Notes under the pieces: generated by a model
Told to the model about the DNA's origin: nothing
Databases searched by the model: none
What the model saw: only the letters and a program-made list of their open reading frames with translations
NCBI RefSeq assembly: GCF_000715075.1
Contig: NC_134102.1
Location: forward strand, 47,315,348 to 47,379,347
Length of the DNA: 64,000 bases
Source: Nicotiana tabacum
Taxonomy: Eukaryota > Streptophyta > Magnoliopsida > Solanales > Solanaceae
Direction: 5' to 3'
Translations under genes and position numbers: made by a program
Shown: positions 12,628 through 23,895 of the stretch, one piece after another
Layout of the letters: each line of letters starts with the position of its first letter
How positions within the stretch are numbered: the stretch's first letter is position 1

Positions 12628-14040
12628 TGATGGTAGGCTATAATTGCATGTTTTAGTTGCTTATCGCACTCTAATTTACTGCACTTTAATTGAGTTGAGC
12701 TTTCAATCGCTAGTGTTTTGTACTAACTGTGTGTTTTATGTCTTATAGGAGTGATTCCTAGTTATGTAGATATTGTGGAACTAATTCGAGTTAGTTGGAG
12801 CTTTGAAGTCTGAGTAAAAGCCCAAAAGAATAAGCCGGGATCGTGTTCGGGGGTCGAGGATCACTGCTGGACGTCAAAATTCAAGGAAGAATCAACTGCT
12901 GAAAAAATACACTAGTGCGACGCAGCAGTGTAAATATATGTCAGAAATTGGCAAAGTTCAGAGGCCACTCAGGTGCATGAGCGCGCACTGGGTGCGCAAG
13001 TTAGACAGAATACTGTCCAAAGTGTGCGGCCATATGCGCGAGCATATTCCCAGGTGCGCGGTTGCGCATGTCCTATTCCGGAAAGAGTCATATTTCGCGT
13101 AGGAAAAGGTGTTTTCGTTTGGGCCAAACCCTATTTGGTATATATACATGGAAAAATATTATTTTTGAGACTTTTGACACATCTAAGACCTAAGGAGTCT
13201 AAGGAGAAGTGGGAGAAGCAAGAGCACAAGGATTGCATCATTCAATCCTCACTCAAGACAAGAGTTTGGATCGTTTATGCTTTCTATTAACTTAAACTTA
13301 TTTGTGATGAATTACTCCATATCTATGGAGTAGTTTTCTTTAGGGTTTGATGGATTTGGTGTATTGATATTTGTTTGTGGATTATAACTCTAATTTTTAT
13401 GTATTGAATAGTTTTGGATGATTTAATTGTTGCATCTATATTCACAAGTTCATGTAATCGAGAGAGACATAACTTGTGATATAGTTGCATTATCTTGTTA
13501 TTTGAGTTCATTAATTCTTCTTAATAATTGAAAGAGGCTAATTGAATTATTGTTTAACCCTAGTTAGGAGGATAATCGAGAGAGGTTCTCCTAAAGACCA
13601 CTCCACTACGAATTCTTGCATATCTTCACTGAGCTTAAATTGGTTCATATTGTGAGGTTGAGACTTAATCGAGAGAGGAGTTTCTACTAAATGTTTGAAC
13701 TAATAATTGATTGAATTTAAGAGACTCACTTGAATATTAGAAGTGAATTAACTAGAGTTAAATCCCAGATATTTATCTTGCACCTATCCAATCAATCCCT
13801 ATTTTCTCCTATTGATATCTTCCTTGCTTACTTTTGTTCGAGTGTCATTCGTCAATTAGCTTTAGATTCTTAGTTAATTTTAGTTTTAAATCACATAAAT
13901 CTAAATTGTTAATCATCTTGGATAGCAATCTAGCTACAAACTACAATAATACTGTTTAACTCCAATCCCTGTGGATACGATATTATATTATACTATATTC
14001 GACAAGCGAGCATATTTAAGTGTGTGTTTTGCGCTCGTCC
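12628..14040 (+). repeat. 3' LTR of family F element
   Basis: Starts TGATGGTAGGC after the PPT and ends gcgctcgtc(c). The second copy at 40724-42103 ends ...gctcgtca, so the last base here is mutated or cut. It has a TATA box (13139-13146, ggtatatatacatgg), a hypervariable CpG-rich block just upstream (12897-13078), and at least three near-identical aatcgagagag words in the second half. Confidence 0.85.
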
Positions 14041-17000
14041 GCTTCAACGGTCAATTTCTCATTTCCCCATGCCCAAGTAAAAAGCCTCACTGATTTCCCT
14101 CTGTTTTCTAAGATTTTCACTTGATTATGCTCACATCACTACCCCTTCGTCACTCTCCACTACTGAGTTAGAATTCTGTTGAGCCTAAGGCATTGAATGC
14201 CACTATAAATAGGAGTAGTAAATGCTCCCATAAAGAACAACCAACTGCATGTAACATCATCGAGCAACTTACAAAACAGTAGTCTAAAATTTCATGTGAG
14301 TTAAGAGGCTAGATTTTATTTTTTGATTGATTTCTATTCCTTCTATTTTTTGAGTTTCTTCACTGCTCAAGAGCTTGAAATCTTGGTCTTCATACGGCTA
14401 AGTTAGAAACCCTGTTTGGTCTGCTGCCCTAGAAAAGGTTAGTGTACTTCCACCCTCCTTTTGTTTGCTTCATTCGAAAAACATGAACGAACTTCTATTT
14501 TCCTGTTAAGTGTTTTCATCTATAGTCTTTGCTGTTGGTCTATAATTGTTTATTTTAGTTCACCATGACTTTGTTATTGATCTGTGTTTTGCTATTATAT
14601 TTTATTAGTGTTGATTAAGTTATCAGGTGCTCTTAATGACTTTGATTTCTGTTCTGTATCAAGCATGCCTATTAAACAACCTATGTGATTAAGCTACTTA
14701 ATATACCTTAATGACCTTTTGTGTTTGCATAGGTTTCAGATTTACTTTTAATGATCCTACTATGATCCTTACCCCTGCCATGCTATTTTTTGCATTTTGT
14801 TGCTAAGGCTGTTGTCTAAATGCTAACAGTTTGACTCTTCATCACTTAACTAAAATATATGAGGTTTAAGTGTTTAAATGCCCTTCTTCCCATACATAAG
14901 TGCTTGTTAATCTTTAAGTATTCTTTGAATTATCACTATGAAAGCTTTATATCTATGTCTAATTATCGTTTGTATCTCTAAGTATGAAACAATCTTATAG
15001 GATGAACTTCTGTAAACATCAATGGTCATTCTGCACATGTTTTGTTATGGTCAGCCTACCTCTTATAAATTAGATTGTAGTTGTGTCTGTTGTATTTGAA
15101 TGTTTAACTGTTCTATAAGTTGAATACAACTCCACCATGTCTAGTTAATAACCTTAGTGTGTACAACTGAGTTTAGTCTGCTTAGTATGATGTTTCCATG
15201 TTCTTAAACCCTTAATGATACTGACAATCTGATTTTGTAATGGTTAAAACTCGTCCTATCTTGTGAGGTTATAACTTTGGTTGAAATCCCTATGTGTGTG
15301 GATGAATGAAAGTTTGGCAAAAATCTTCTTTTATCCCTCATGACTTCATACTTTTGAACATTGTTTTGAAGCTACATTCAGTTTTCTCTTTTCCCTGTTA
15401 ATCTGAATTGAATTTGGTCTTGGAGAAACCTCTTATTGTTACCAATTGAGTACAATAACCTGCCTATGTCATTGTTTTAATATTAACTGATGTTTTCAAA
15501 AGGTTCCAAGTAGTATTGTTAACCTATGTGTGTGTTAGTGAGAAGATCTGATGCTAAACTAATCTATGATCAATCTATTGAGGCAATAGCATTTGTATCC
15601 CAAAGCTGTTGCAGCTCTAATCTATGTGCTATTTATCTCTCTCTGAGATGTTTGATTCCAATTGTATGTTTCTTTAGCATAAATAGTATGGTGTTCCTGC
15701 CTATGTGTATATTTGGAATTAGAGCTTCATGTTTGTCTAGTATGTTAATCAATCACCTAGAACTGGAAGTATTATTATATGAAATGTGAACTGTTCTTGT
15801 GTTCTTCATATTATTCTGTTAAGAAGGGGTATTCTTCTGTGGTAGGGAATGTTACAGTAGTTGATTTACATTGAAAGAGCCTCATTGGCACTTAAACCTA
15901 TAGGGAAGAGTGAGTCGTTAGCGGTCATGGGTATTTGGGAGTAAAGTTTAACTCTAGGTTGGACTGCTCTCCCCGGCACAAGCATTGCCCTGCACCTTGA
16001 GACCCTTGGGAACTTTGAAGTGTCGGGGGATTCAAAGGGGGCATTGACCTTGAGTGGAATTCTCTCCTTAGCCCTTAATTTATTGACACCTGTTATTCTC
16101 TTTGGGTTTAGTGTTTAATGACAACGAAAAGTGTTCAGTGTGGGTCACTTAGTATACATAACCACATTAGTATGACCTCCTTAGTGTTTAAATATTGTTA
16201 GTTATCTTTTCTTTACTCTTTGCTTTGTAAATCTCATATATGGGCATGTATATAGTACCGTCTCTCTAATGACCTACTCTTTTTTTGAACGTGTACAATG
16301 ATTTGGGCTCGCTGAGTTATTTAAGAAATCAGGCCCGAGTCCAGCCTTGCTATGTCTCAGAAGGTCCAGAGTTAGCTGTTGCTCGTCCCTGTATTGCTGG
16401 GCCTGCCTCTTTGAGGCCCAAACACCAGAGTCCTTTCTTTCCCTTCGCTCCTTTATTTACTGTTACCATTATTCTATAGTTTCACTATGTCGTTATTCTT
16501 TACTGTGCTCCTATTATTTTATCTCACATGTATATGACAAGTATATATTGGATTGGATGCTTTATTTTATCTTTTAATTCATAAAGTAACTCAGGTAAGT
16601 TTTAAAGAACTTAGGATTAAAAGAAGCATTAGTTAGCAATTAATTCTACATCCGCTAATCATGAGCTATTATTAATTCATTATGCCTTGCTAACTTTTTC
16701 TTAAAGATTTTGAAGCCCAAAGGCCTAACAAAAGGCGGCAATCCCCCTTTCAAAAAAGAAAAAACCAAAATTGAGTCGTGTGCTTAATTTTCTAAAAGGA
16801 AATCAGCTCTTTTCGAAAAGAACAAGGTGCTGCCGTCCAAACAAAGGTTTTCAAACAATCTCCTTAAGTTTAATATTTAAGAACCAAGGTATATCTTAGC
16901 CTTTATCTCATAACATCTCATTAGAGTAATATGAACTTCTATGCTTTAGGAAACAAAGTGTTTTAACTTAGCTTCTTTTTTACACATTTTCATACAAACA

Positions 17001-17427
17001 TCCTATCTTTCAAAGCTCTTTTCAAGCATATATGTACTAACATTATTTTCTAAAATTCTTCTATAAACCCATACCTCTTTAAACTACACCCTTACCTTAT
17101 AGGTATTATGCCCTAATATAGGGTAAGCCACACACTTTTAAGCACTAGTTAAGCATAGTACAAATAATTTGTCCTAAATATAGTCTAGGTCCTATGGAGC
17201 TACCTTAGGTAGATTTTAAGAGGTACCTAACGCCTTCCCCTTAGAAGAATAAGAACCCTTACCCATAATCTCACTGGTTAGCAGACTAATGAAGAATATG
17301 ACCTTTAGTAATTAAATAGGTACCCTAGTATACCTTTAAATATTAGGTGGCGACTTTCTTTTATCAACAACAGAGAAACTACAAGTTAAATCTTATTTTG
17401 ACTAGTGCAAAATAGGGTGCAACAACA
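14041..17427 (+). repeat. 5' LTR of element B (5'-truncated)
   Basis: 14041-16560 aligns with 39534-43446 once the inserted solo LTR is removed. 16561-17427 is present only in this copy. It ends ...gtgcaacaaca directly before the primer site, the inverse of the TGTTG start seen at 38137. A TATA box (ctataaatagg) lies at 14203-14212. The first roughly 1.4 kb, known from the 3' copy, is missing and is replaced by the family F LTR. Inferred full length is about 4.8 kb. Confidence 0.88.
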
Positions 17428-17446
17428 TGGAGACTCTGCTGGGGAC
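17428..17446 (+). other. primer-binding site of element B
   Basis: TGGAGACTCTGCTGGGGAC immediately follows the LTR. It is one base from TGGCGACTCTGCTGGGGAC, a primer site I associate with Ogre/Tat elements (tRNA-Arg type; from memory). Confidence 0.75.
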
Positions 17447-17968
17447 TCACACTTAGGTTCTAACCTTGGCAGACTTAAACTGAATTTGGCACTTAGATTT
17501 GTTTGTACATTACTTTAACTGTATTCAAATTTATGCTTATTTTCATTGTCATACCCTTATCTATTACCGCTTTATATACACTGTCATCACATTTCTTCCT
17601 ATCGAGTCTTGGCCGTACACTATCACACACAATGGCATGCGAGAGTTGTCTTTTACACCCCTCCAAACCTTCTTTTCAAAACTCTTTAGTTTCAAAGAAT
17701 GGCTTTGTCAGGTCAACTGATATAACTTCTCGCAGTCTTCAGTCCAAACCAAAAGTAGGAAACACTCTACTCTAGCAAAATAGGTCATATTGCATAAACC
17801 TTAGGTGAGTCGCTCCTTGGCATCGACACACAATTAGGAAAACCACCCTGATGTCAACGGGTCATGTATCCAATGACATTACTTCTATGGAAAGACGAAC
17901 AAACCTGGCGAGACACCTAAAGATCCAAAGCAAACACTTACTAAAACCTTTCTTTACCTACTTCAGAA

Positions 17969-19448
17969 ATGGAAATCAACCAAAACATCTCCGAGATCAA
18001 TATGGTGATGGGAGCGCCACACAAGTTGAAGCAGTGGTGGAAGAACATCCGCCGAGAACACGGAGATGAGATTCAGACACACCTGGTGGTACTGACCGCT
18101 TTGCTAAACATCCGAGCAGAGAGGGTACTCACTCGCCTGCTGATAGAGTTTTAGGATTCGGCTAAGGTGGTGTTCAAGTTTGCTGACTGTGAGTTAGTAC
18201 CCACATTGGAAGAAGTTACTAGTTTCACGAAGCTTCCGTTTATAGGGAGGAGACCAATACTACCAGTCATTATGCTCGGTTACAGGTTCCTGGATGTGTT
18301 GGGTTTGGCTAATAGTTGAAGTTTGAGAAATATAGAGGACAGATGGGTGAGCCTAGATAAGTTGTTCGATAGGTTCGGACATCTTGAAAGCTATGGGTGG
18401 TATTTGGGTGAATTTCAGTGTGATCAGGAAATGTGGGAGAGTCTCAGGCCCATCACTTTCTCATTAGCAATGTTGGGATTGTTGGTCTTCCCATAAAGAA
18501 GGGGTCGGATCAACATCAACTTGTTACCCATGGTTTTGGCGACCTTCCCTGGTAACCTTCAAGCTACTCTAGTGCGGATCATGTTAGTCGAGATTCTAAG
18601 GGCTTTGTCTGCATGTGCACGGGGGAATTATTTCTTTAAGGGTTGTAACTTGCTACTTCAGATCATTTCTTCTAGCGAGAGGCCATAATTGACTACTTTG
18701 TAGGCGTCATCAACATGATCCGCATCCACAATGATAGGATGAGACATTGGGTCTCCCCACATGGACAAGAAGAGTGAAGAGAAATGCTGACTAATCTAAA
18801 TGGATAATGGGTCAATTGGAAGCTGTCATGGTTAGGCGGGAGGGCAATCTTAAGGAATCCTCATAAATACTTCATTGAGCTGATAGGACTTGAGGGCATC
18901 CAACCATACTCACCTTTGCGAGTTCTCAGATAGTTTGGGATGATCTAGGACGTGCCTTTATGGACGAGGATAGTGCTATATGAAGACGCGTACAATAGAC
19001 AGATTCCAATGCCAAGGATAAGAAGGCTCCAAGAAGAGTGGAACGATCGGTCACAATGCCGATGGGTCAAAACTCGTGGTGCACTCCGGAGTATTATGTC
19101 TGGATCAATGAGGAAGACGAGCTAGCCCGGCCAAGCAGAGAGGGTATAGCCTGGCTGGAGGACGCAGTGGCTGCTTTGCAAATCTACTATGAGATTCTTC
19201 CACAGTACCTTGTGACTACCTCAATGCACCGTCAAGTGGTCCCAGGATCCACCAATGACATGCTGCCACCTCCGGAAGACGATGACCGGGTAGTGGAGTG
19301 CATCCAGATAAAATCTGAGACAGAGCTGGAGGGAGATTTAGGAGAAGAGTCTGAGTTCAACGATGACGAAGAGGAGTTTGAAGAAGATCCAGAGGAAGAG
19401 CCAGAAGAAGAAGAGGAAATGGGGAATGATTCCAGGGATGGTTACTAG
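17969..19448 (+). pseudogene. extra ORF upstream of gag (Ogre ORF1, DUF7745-like)
   Basis: A broken frame starting MEINQNISEINMVMG. Conserved-looking blocks include LKQWWKNIRREHGDE, CELVPTLEEVTSFTKLPF, MWESLRPITFSLAMLGLLVFP and, in another frame, LIGLEGIQPYSPLRVLRQFG. These are typical of the plant retroelement domain catalogued as DUF7745, found ahead of gag in Ogre-like elements; the function is unknown. The tail (about 19330-19440) is strongly acidic, nearly all Glu/Asp. There are at least three in-frame stops and two frame changes, so it is dead. Assignment is from recall of the family, not a search. Confidence 0.75.
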
Positions 19449-19908
19449 AAGTTGGTTGATTTCCCATTCTTTCCCACCTTGTATCCTTATCCCCATTTTT
19501 CTTATTTTCCTAAGGGGTGAGTTGTTTAAGCCTATGCAGTTCTATGAATATCAGAAACAATGATGTAACCTTTGTTCCCACTTATCTCAATCCAAACATT
19601 ATCAATGAAAACAAACTTGCTTCAGATCTAAATGTGTCAAGTTTAATTGTTTGTCAAACATTCACGATTTAGGCCTACCTCCGGCAATGAGAGGTCCCAC
19701 GAATTCTAGGAAAACGTGCTTACCTGAATACGTGAATTAACTACTTTGTGTGATCTCCTGCTTGTATAAATGAAGAAACTGCCTTTTGTTTCCTTTTCTT
19801 TTTCTTTCCTTTTTGTTTATTACTTTATTATTTCTCCCCAAAAGAAAGTTGGTTTGTGTCGACCCGAAATTGGCGGAACCATCGTACAACTTAAGATCAA
19901 AGGGGAAG
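19449..19908 (+). other. leader between ORF1 and gag
   Basis: Non-coding spacer with a pyrimidine-rich run (about 19785-19840) before the gag start. Confidence 0.5.
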
Positions 19909-20972
19909 ATGTCTGCCATAGAAAACTCGACTGAACATGCTCTGGTCATAGCCGATAGTCCGGGCCGATCGGGAGAGAAGGAAGATACAAGGAATGATAA
20001 CACGTGGTCAGTATGGCCCGGGAGGTGGAGTCTTTAAAGGAGGAAGTACAGCATATCAAGGAACTAGCACATTTGGCCGTGACAACGCTCCCTCAACCAC
20101 CTCGCTTTCCTTCTTTGGATACAATCCCTAACCACTTTCCTTCCACATCACGCAAAACCAGCAACACCCTAAATTCATTCCCCACCACTCAAGTCATACC
20201 TCCAGTAACCCCTGCAAACCTACCAAATCATCCTATCCACACTCCCTATGTACCACAGTACGTTCGAACACCATAAAACCCACCCATTACCACTAACACA
20301 ACTCACACCCCTCCTCGTGACAGAGTAACTTTTGCAACTCACCCAAATTAGCACATACCCGTGGCATATACCGCCGCCCATGAGCGATATGTTCCTCCTG
20401 TGTATGCCATTTTTGAACCTACCTTTACAGCGCTTGTCACGGTCAGGGTGCCTTATGAGATTGACCAATACGCTGAGATGGAAAGGTAAGCTAGGTGTAA
20501 GAAAGAGGAGTCAGTGTCTGAGCAGCTACAAATCTTGAGAAAACAAATGATGAACCTCCAAGTCGCTCGGGGAAGTGAAAGTTTAGACTACGAGGATCTA
20601 TGTATCCATCCAGATGTGGATATGCCAGTAAGGTATAAGCCACAAAAGTTCGATATCTTCTACGGGACGGGTGATCCCCATGCATATTTGAGGGCATATT
20701 GTGACAAGTTTGTTGGAATAGGAAGGAACGAGAAGCTGAGAATAATGTTTTTCATAAGGAGCCTAACGGGAAAAACACTTACCTGGTATACTCGACAAGA
20801 TTCGCGAAACTGGAGAACATGGCAAGATATGGCGGAAAATTTCATGAATCGCTTTTGATTCAACACAGAGATCACTCCCGATAGGTTCGCACTGGTAAAC
20901 CTACAGAAAAAGCCATCCGAGTCATCCCAAGAATATGCACGTCAGTGGAGGTCAGAAGCCGCCAGGGTACAA
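19909..20972 (+). pseudogene. gag: Gag of element B, 5' half (interrupted by element C)
   Basis: Begins near MSAIENSTEHALVIADSPG, changes frame near 20004, then runs through a Pro-rich linker to the Gag core at 20514-20858. The core has LCIHPDVDMPVRYKPQKFD, FYGTGDPHAYLRAYCDKFVG and LTGKTLTWYT, hallmarks of the plant retrotransposon-gag domain. A TGA follows FMNRF at about 20856. The sequence ends at ...EAARVQ, where element C is inserted after the TACAA target site, and the frame resumes at 29945. It would have formed the virus-like particle in the cytoplasm; it is non-functional now. Confidence 0.88.
20968..20972. repeat. target-site duplication of element C, left copy
   Basis: TACAA, repeated exactly at 29940-29944 on the other side of the element. 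Confidence 0.95.
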
Positions 20973-22427
20973 TGATGAGTGGTGATTTTACCACTTATTT
21001 TAGTCTCCTTTCTTTAGATTTTGCATCCTTTAATTATAATATAAGGTTTTTTATGGTGTGTATTGCTAGATTTTCAGGTAAATGATGCCATGAAGAGAGT
21101 TGAATTCAATTGAAGTGGAATTGAGCAAAAAAAGAGTTGAAACAATGCCAAAGCCTTTAGATATCTCGCATCTGCGGAAGGCAGGTTGCTTATGCGATCT
21201 CGCATCTGCGAGAAAGGACCCGCATCTGTGAGAAATGACATAGATGGCAGAAATTGCTTCTGCAATCGTTCAACCGTATCTGCGCTTAATGATCGCATCT
21301 GCGATCACGCGTCTGCGCGTATCAGTTCGCTTCTGCGGAGCCAGAGTTTCCCATCTAATTTAGCTTTTGCGATAAGCTACCTGCATCTGCGGAGCCGCAC
21401 CTGCGAGGATTCTTCCATAGGTGCGGTCAACAGGCTTCAGACATGGACAGAATTGACAATTCACATTTTCGCAACTCCAAACCCACAAATACATGGCCTA
21501 GCTTATTGGAAACATATCTTTGGAGATCTTTGGCTTATTTTCAGTCCATATACTAGAGAGAACAAGTTTTGGTAGCTAGGGTTCTTGCACACACACTTGG
21601 GTCTTGAAGATTTGAAGCTTTTGGTTGATAATTTCTCACTCCTTTATGCTCATTTCTCCATTTTCTTGCTTTGTATTGTATATATAAGTGTGTAGTATTT
21701 ATTTCCAACACTTGAATCTTGTTTATGGAAATATTCATATTTAATGTGTGGATTAAATACCTTGTTGTGCTTATGTATTGAACGATTTTTATTTATTATG
21801 AAGCGAGTTGTTGTTTCTTTAATTATTCTTGTTCTTTAATGTTTCCAAAGGGATTATCTAACCCTAGGACTCGCTCATTAACTTCGGATTAATTTTGGAA
21901 AAGATAATTTAGGGTTGGGAAAGATTAATTAACAAGAACTTGAGGCTTTAACCCTCATTTTATAGATTTTACCTAGGGATAGGATTGAACTACTTGTAGC
22001 CATATCCGGGTGTGCTTAATCTCTTAATTGTTTTAGGGATAATTTAATTAGGAAGTCTTGTTAGTCTTCGGAAGAAGCTAATTTAGAATTATTACCCATG
22101 GCTAATTAACATAAACTCGCTCATATTTGTTAAATCGTGAAATACATTGGATCGTTACTTGAGTGTAATTCCCGATGCATCCATACGTGTAGCCATTGAT
22201 CATTTTACTTGCTTTCTAGGTTAGTTTATATTTTCGCATTTAGGTATAAACATTTTCATAATCAAATTCTAAGTGTTTGGCATTGCATAACATGTGATAA
22301 TTCTCTTACATTCCTAATCACCTACATATTGTTCTCTGTGGGATTCGACCCCGACTCATAATTGGGTAATTTATATTGCATGCGACTGTGCCCATTTACT
22401 TTTTAGTAGTGAATTTAGACGTCATCA
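20973..22427 (+). repeat. 5' LTR of element C
   Basis: Starts TGATGAGTGGTGATTTTACC and ends GACGTCATCA. It contains a CpG-word array at 21163-21425 and a weak TATA-like caaatacatgg about 60 bases after the array. Confidence 0.95.
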
Positions 22428-22430
22428 AAT

Positions 22431-22448
22431 TGGCGCCGTTGCCGGAGA
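22431..22448 (+). other. primer-binding site of element C (tRNA-Asp type)
   Basis: TGGCGCCGTTGCCGGAG lies three bases after the LTR. It differs by one base from TGGCGCCGTTGCCGGGG, the tRNA-Asp-type site I associate with Athila and some other plant elements. Confidence 0.85.
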
Positions 22449-22592
22449 ACAATTTGGCATATTTAGGTTGTTTGAGAAATAAGCATAAGTGCTTTGGTCC
22501 AAACTTGTAAATATTTGTGTGATTATTTTCTTATCTTTGTTTATTTTTCTTATTTATTTTCTTGTCTATTTTCATAATTGTTTTTTAAAAAA

Positions 22593-23838
22593 ATGGCATC
22601 ATATAATGAAAATTGGTCGGATGGTATTTGTTCATATTTTGATGACCCTTGTCCTTATTGCGGAGGATCACACTCATGGTAAAATTGTTTAAATTTTCCC
22701 GGGGGTGAATTGTGCGCACAATCTCAAATCCATGAGTGGAGTATTTGTGATAAGTGTGGCCGTCAAAATGGTCATTGGGATAATTGTGCTTATTTGTCCT
22801 TCCCTTCCCTAAGCCCCCGCTATGATGATTCTACTTTTTGTGATGAAAATTATAGGGATATGGAAGTGGAAGAAATTGAGCATGGTCAAAATGGAGAGTT
22901 TAAGCTCATGTTAGAATGCCTACTTGAAGGAGGAAACAAAGAGCAAAATGCCTTGGAGGAGCTTTTGGGAAATAGTCTAAAAAATGATTTGGTGCTTGAA
23001 AGGTTGAACTTGCAAATGGGAGAAATGCTTGAAGCTTTAGAGGTCCAAAAAGCCTCGAAAGTGGATAATAGCCAAGAACCTTCCTTAGATGTGGAAGCTG
23101 AAAATCCTTCCTTGGCACTTGATCAAAACCAAGAAGAACTCTCAAATGCTCAAAATGAGAGGATGATGCTCATGTTGGAGGCCATTCTTGAAAATGAGGA
23201 GAAGCAAAGCTTGGCACTCGAGGACTTAAAACAAGCACTAACTCAAAATGATGATGATATCCGCACCTTGGAAAATCAAATGAAAATATTAGTTGAGGCT
23301 CACTATGCCCACCAACTTGAGAGTGTGGAAAGAGATCAAGAAGAGTCCGACTTCGAGGAAGAAAGCGAGCTTTATTTTGAGGAATCAAGAATTGAACATC
23401 CGCCAACCGACTCCATGAGTGTTAGGGATGCCAAGAAAAATATGGAATTAGAGTCAACTAAAAAATTTGAAGATATGGTGAAAAGGACTCTAGTTCGGGG
23501 GAAAAGAGAATGTCAAAATTCGGGAAGATTTGCAATTTGAAAGCTTGAGGTTGCATTCCAAGCATTTTTCAACCTTGGAATTGCATGGTGATATGGGAAT
23601 TGAGCCGAGCGAATCCATATGGAAGGGCAAAGAAGAAAAGCAAGAGCCATACATTTTGCAATTTGCATATTCAAAAAGGCAAAATGACATTCCTCACATG
23701 AAAGCCAAGAAACGCCAAATGAAGAAATTAAAGTTTGGCTTGATCATTTACTTACCATCCCCCGTTGCTCGTGGTCACAAGCTTGATTCCAAGTTAGATG
23801 CCCAATTCATATCGTCCAAGTGGCGAGAAAAGTGGTAA
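22593..23838 (+). pseudogene. element C ORF1: paired zinc-knuckle and acidic coiled-coil protein
   Basis: Starts MASYNENWSDG at 22593. Residues about 19-31 read CPYCGGSHSW-NC and about 51-64 read CDKCGRQNGHWDNC: two CCHC-like zinc knuckles with non-canonical spacing (CX2CX3HX4C and CX2CX5HX3C). A long acidic, Leu/Glu-rich, coiled-coil-like stretch follows, with at least three repeats of a 'LMLE.(C/A)(L/I)LE.(G/N)' block (22900-23260). A TAA at 22680-22682 splits the first knuckle, and a frameshift near 23525 precedes the basic C-terminus. It is not a recognisable Gag core. A nucleic-acid-binding role is inferred from the knuckles only. Confidence 0.65.
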
Positions 23839-23847
23839 AGTTGATCC

Positions 23848-23895
23848 GCGTCGTGCCACGACGTTAAATACGGCGCTTGGTGGGAGGCAACACAT
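23848..23895 (+). other. conserved post-ORF motif (gcgcttggtgggaggcaac)
   Basis: cgtgccacgacgttaaatac followed by gcgcttggtgggaggcaac. I know this motif as a common sequence after the coding region of Athila-like elements and their derivatives (from memory). It marks the end of the first coding block. Confidence 0.5.

Larger units (their letters stand above)
10811..14040 (+). mobile_element. 5'-truncated non-autonomous LTR element, family F
   Basis: Contains the 3' internal region (10811-12627), a polypurine tract (aagtttggggtgt, 12615-12627) and a full-length 3' LTR (12628-14040). The family is recognised from its solo LTR at 40724-42103. The internal stretch resembles in layout the last 2 kb of element C (long non-coding region, cggttctttccaa-type motif, PPT ending ggggtgt), so both appear to be large pol-less derivatives. 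The 5' LTR and most of the interior are missing. The left boundary is approximate. Confidence 0.75.

Noticed and set aside
19330..19440. acidic Glu/Asp tract as a host nuclear protein
   Set aside because: It is the tail of the extra ORF of element B, between its primer site and gag.
21186..21575. 129-residue open frame
   Set aside because: It lies wholly inside the 5' LTR of element C and is kept open by the CpG-word array; the other LTR does not preserve it.
22339..22353. tRNA B-box-like gggattcgacccc (also at 29851-29865)
   Set aside because: No A box or cloverleaf nearby; it is a conserved part of the C LTR in both copies, so not a tRNA or SINE promoter.
22710..23540. 276-residue acidic coiled-coil frame as a host gene
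   Set aside because: Enclosed by the C LTR pair, follows its primer site and continues an element frame starting at 22593.
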